From the NCBI GenBank assembly GCA_043810345.1, contig JBDROF010000065.1, positions 1 to 6,999 of the forward strand: DNA of 6,999 bases, written 5' to 3'. Shown one piece after another: positions 6,151 through 6,999 of the stretch (its first letter is position 1; every line of letters begins with the position of its first letter). The notes under the pieces are model-generated. The model did no database searches and was not told the DNA's origin. It worked only from the letters and a program-made list of their open reading frames with translations. The position numbers and the translations under genes were made by a program. The stretch comes from QYOJ01 sp043810345 (lineage in GTDB: Bacteria; Bacteroidota; Bacteroidia; Bacteroidales; FEN-979).

Positions 6151-6215
6151 ATTGCCATCATTGCCATCATTGCCATCATTGCACATCATTGCCATCATTG
6201 CGTATCATTGCCATA
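6151..6215. repeat. Nonamer array ATTGCCATC directly after the AOR stop
   Basis: Seven consecutive units start on the base after the TAA stop of AOR. Units 1-3 and 5 are perfect ATTGCCATC, units 4 and 6 are 10-base variants (ATTGCACATC, ATTGCGTATC), and unit 7 is ATTGCCATA. The array fills about half of the 146-bp gap to the modE-like gene. No inverted repeat or T-run typical of a terminator is seen here. Confidence 0.95.
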
Positions 6216-6251
6216 AATTGTATTCGTAAATGGTTTTCGGATATGCATAAT

Positions 6252-6266
6252 TTAACCTATCGTTAA
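6252..6266. promoter_or_regulatory. Inverted repeat TTAAC-N5-GTTAA upstream of the modE-like gene
   Basis: Perfect 5-bp arms (6252-6256 and 6262-6266) with a 5-bp spacer lie between the expected -33 and -7 positions of the modE promoter. This is where a repressor operator would act, and autoregulation by the ModE-like protein is conceivable. The arms are short and A+T-rich, so chance is a real alternative. I see no copy at the AOR/thiF promoters. Confidence 0.3.
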
Positions 6267-6272
6267 TGTTCG

Positions 6273-6280
6273 TACTTTTG
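6273..6280 (+). promoter_or_regulatory. Probable -7 promoter element of the modE-like gene (TACTTTTG)
   Basis: TACTTTTG is a perfect TAnnTTTG match 16 bp before the ATG at 6297. A TTTA at 6251-6254, 18 bp upstream, could be a weak -33 element (consensus TTTG). This suggests modE-moeA has its own promoter rather than depending only on the AOR transcript. Confidence 0.55.
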
Positions 6281-6296
6281 TTTAAAATTTTTACAC

Positions 6297-6674
6297 ATGA
6301 ACACCAAATTCAGGTCGAAAATGGATTCCATCCGGTTACACTACAAAATGTGGATGGAAGATACTTCGGGCAAGGGCATTCTGGGTGACGGCAAGTGGCA
6401 GATGCTGAAGCTGATTGAGGAGAAAGGATCCCTGAAGGCAGCCTGCGACGAACTCGGTTATACCTATCGCCGTACCTGGGGTAACCTGAAGAAGATCGAG
6501 GATTTCTTCGGATTTCCCCTGCTTGAGAAGCACCGCGGCGGGGTGGATGGCGGAAATACCCAACTCACTCCGGAAGGGAAACGGCTGGTCACCGCGTTTG
6601 ATCACTTTCACGTCAGGGTCGACCAGGTCATCCAGGAGGGATTTGATTCATTTCTGGACGAATTGCGGGATTGA
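6297..6674 (+). CDS. ModE-type winged helix-turn-helix regulator without a metal-binding domain
   Basis: The 125-residue protein matches the N-terminal DNA-binding half of ModE, the molybdate/tungstate-responsive regulator. The region GDGKWQMLKLIEEKGSLKAAC (30-50) followed by DELGYTYRRTWGNLKKIE (51-68) is the helix-turn-helix. The wing runs through PLLEKHRGGVDGGNTQLTPEG (74-94), with the glycine-rich turn and LTPEG phrase seen in ModE. Then comes a short dimerisation-type helix ending DELRD. Full ModE (about 260 residues) has C-terminal Mop/TOBE domains that bind the oxyanion; these are absent, so how it senses metal is unclear. The ATG at 6297 follows a TAnnTTTG promoter element. The moeA gene begins 11 bp downstream, so the two are almost certainly one transcript. 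Its neighbours make control of Mo/W uptake or cofactor genes likely. A less specific LysR-type assignment is possible, but the length fits short ModE proteins. Confidence 0.87.
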   Translation: MNTKFRSKMDSIRLHYKMWMEDTSGKGILGDGKWQMLKLIEEKGSLKAACDELGYTYRRTWGNLKKIEDFFGFPLLEKHRGGVDGGNTQLTPEGKRLVTAFDHFHVRVDQVIQEGFDSFLDELRD

Positions 6675-6685
6675 AACAGAGGAAT

Positions 6686-6999
6686 ATGATTTCGTTAAAA
6701 GAGGCTCTTGATATTGTTCTCGGTGCTGCATCCCTGCCTGATGCCGAACCATGCTCCCTGATCTCTTCTACGGGCCGGGTGCTGGCACAGGATATCCGGT
6801 CCGATATCGACATGCCCCCGTTCCATAAATCAGCCGTCGACGGATTCGCCTGCCGGATGGAGGATATTCCCAAAGGGCCGGGGTATGCCCCGTCCTTTCA
6901 GGTGGCCGAAACCATCCCCGCCGGAAAAATCCCCTCTCACCCTGTCGGCCCGGGCCAATGCGCCCGCATCATGACAGGAGCCATGGTGCCGGAAGGCGC
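6686..6999 (+). CDS. moeA: Molybdopterin molybdenumtransferase MoeA, N-terminal part (cut by window end)
   Basis: The ATG at 6686 opens a frame that runs off the window end, giving the first 104 residues of a protein usually near 400. It starts MISLKEALDIVLGAA. Family marks are GRVLAQDIRSDIDMPPF followed by HKSAVDGFAC, and later ETIPAGKIP and the phrase CARIMTGAMVPEG. MoeA is cytosolic and inserts molybdate (or tungstate) into adenylylated molybdopterin, displacing AMP. A GAGG at 6679-6682 sits very close to the start and may be a weak ribosome site. The gene follows the modE-like gene by 11 bp. Next to an AOR gene it may be a paralogue dedicated to tungsten, as is known for duplicated MoeA proteins in some prokaryotes; that is inference and the rest of the protein is not visible. 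Confidence 0.93.
   Translation, partial: MISLKEALDIVLGAASLPDAEPCSLISSTGRVLAQDIRSDIDMPPFHKSAVDGFACRMEDIPKGPGYAPSFQVAETIPAGKIPSHPVGPGQCARIMTGAMVPEG

Noticed and set aside
6151..6296. Molybdenum-cofactor riboswitch or small RNA gene in the AOR/modE gap
   Set aside because: Half the gap is the nonamer array and the rest is promoter. There is no stable structured region resembling a Moco riboswitch.

Overview
The window (about 7 kb, roughly half G+C) looks like a chromosomal piece of a Bacteroidota (Bacteroidetes) organism. The FolC N-terminus carries the wording LPMYQRIG...AAYKANLDN that I associate with this phylum. Three TAnnTTTG promoter -7 elements sit at sensible distances from starts. Strong Shine-Dalgarno sites are largely absent. 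No phage, plasmid or insertion-sequence gene is visible. The genus cannot be named from this sequence alone.

Layout. Positions 2-172 hold the end of a small coiled-coil/membrane-anchor protein that overlaps the start of folC (169-1476, +). folC converges on a PutP-type sodium/solute symporter (1498-2955, -). Upstream of the symporter on the same strand are a ThiS-like sulfur carrier (3016-3219, -) and a short ThiF-like adenylating enzyme (3295-3888, -). A 102-bp divergent promoter region separates thiF from a 719-residue tungsten-type aldehyde ferredoxin oxidoreductase (AOR; 3991-6150, +). Then come a ModE-type regulator without a metal-binding domain (6297-6674, +) and the start of moeA (6686-6999, +, cut by the window end).

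How it fits together. From thiF to moeA the window reads as a molybdenum/tungsten enzyme locus. It contains the AOR catalytic protein, a ThiF/ThiS pair that could supply dithiolene sulfur to the metal-binding pterin, MoeA for metal insertion, and a ModE-like regulator. The placement opposite AOR makes a MoaD/MoeB-like job as plausible as thiamine synthesis. No ferredoxin-like or flavin-containing AOR partner subunit is visible here.

Unexplained structure. Five different short tandem arrays occupy this small region: heptamers inside folC, octamers at the folC/putP junction, a heptamer-built duplication at the putP start, octamers between thiF and thiS, and a nonamer directly after the AOR stop. 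The two octamer arrays supply stop codons to the genes entering them, leaving the same kind of tail (GSEVVR, GSEVAR) on two unrelated proteins. The folC array has exactly nine perfect heptamers, which keeps the frame. Together with the variant cysteine and pterin motifs in AOR, these are the points most worth following up. I do not see clear evidence of an entirely new system.
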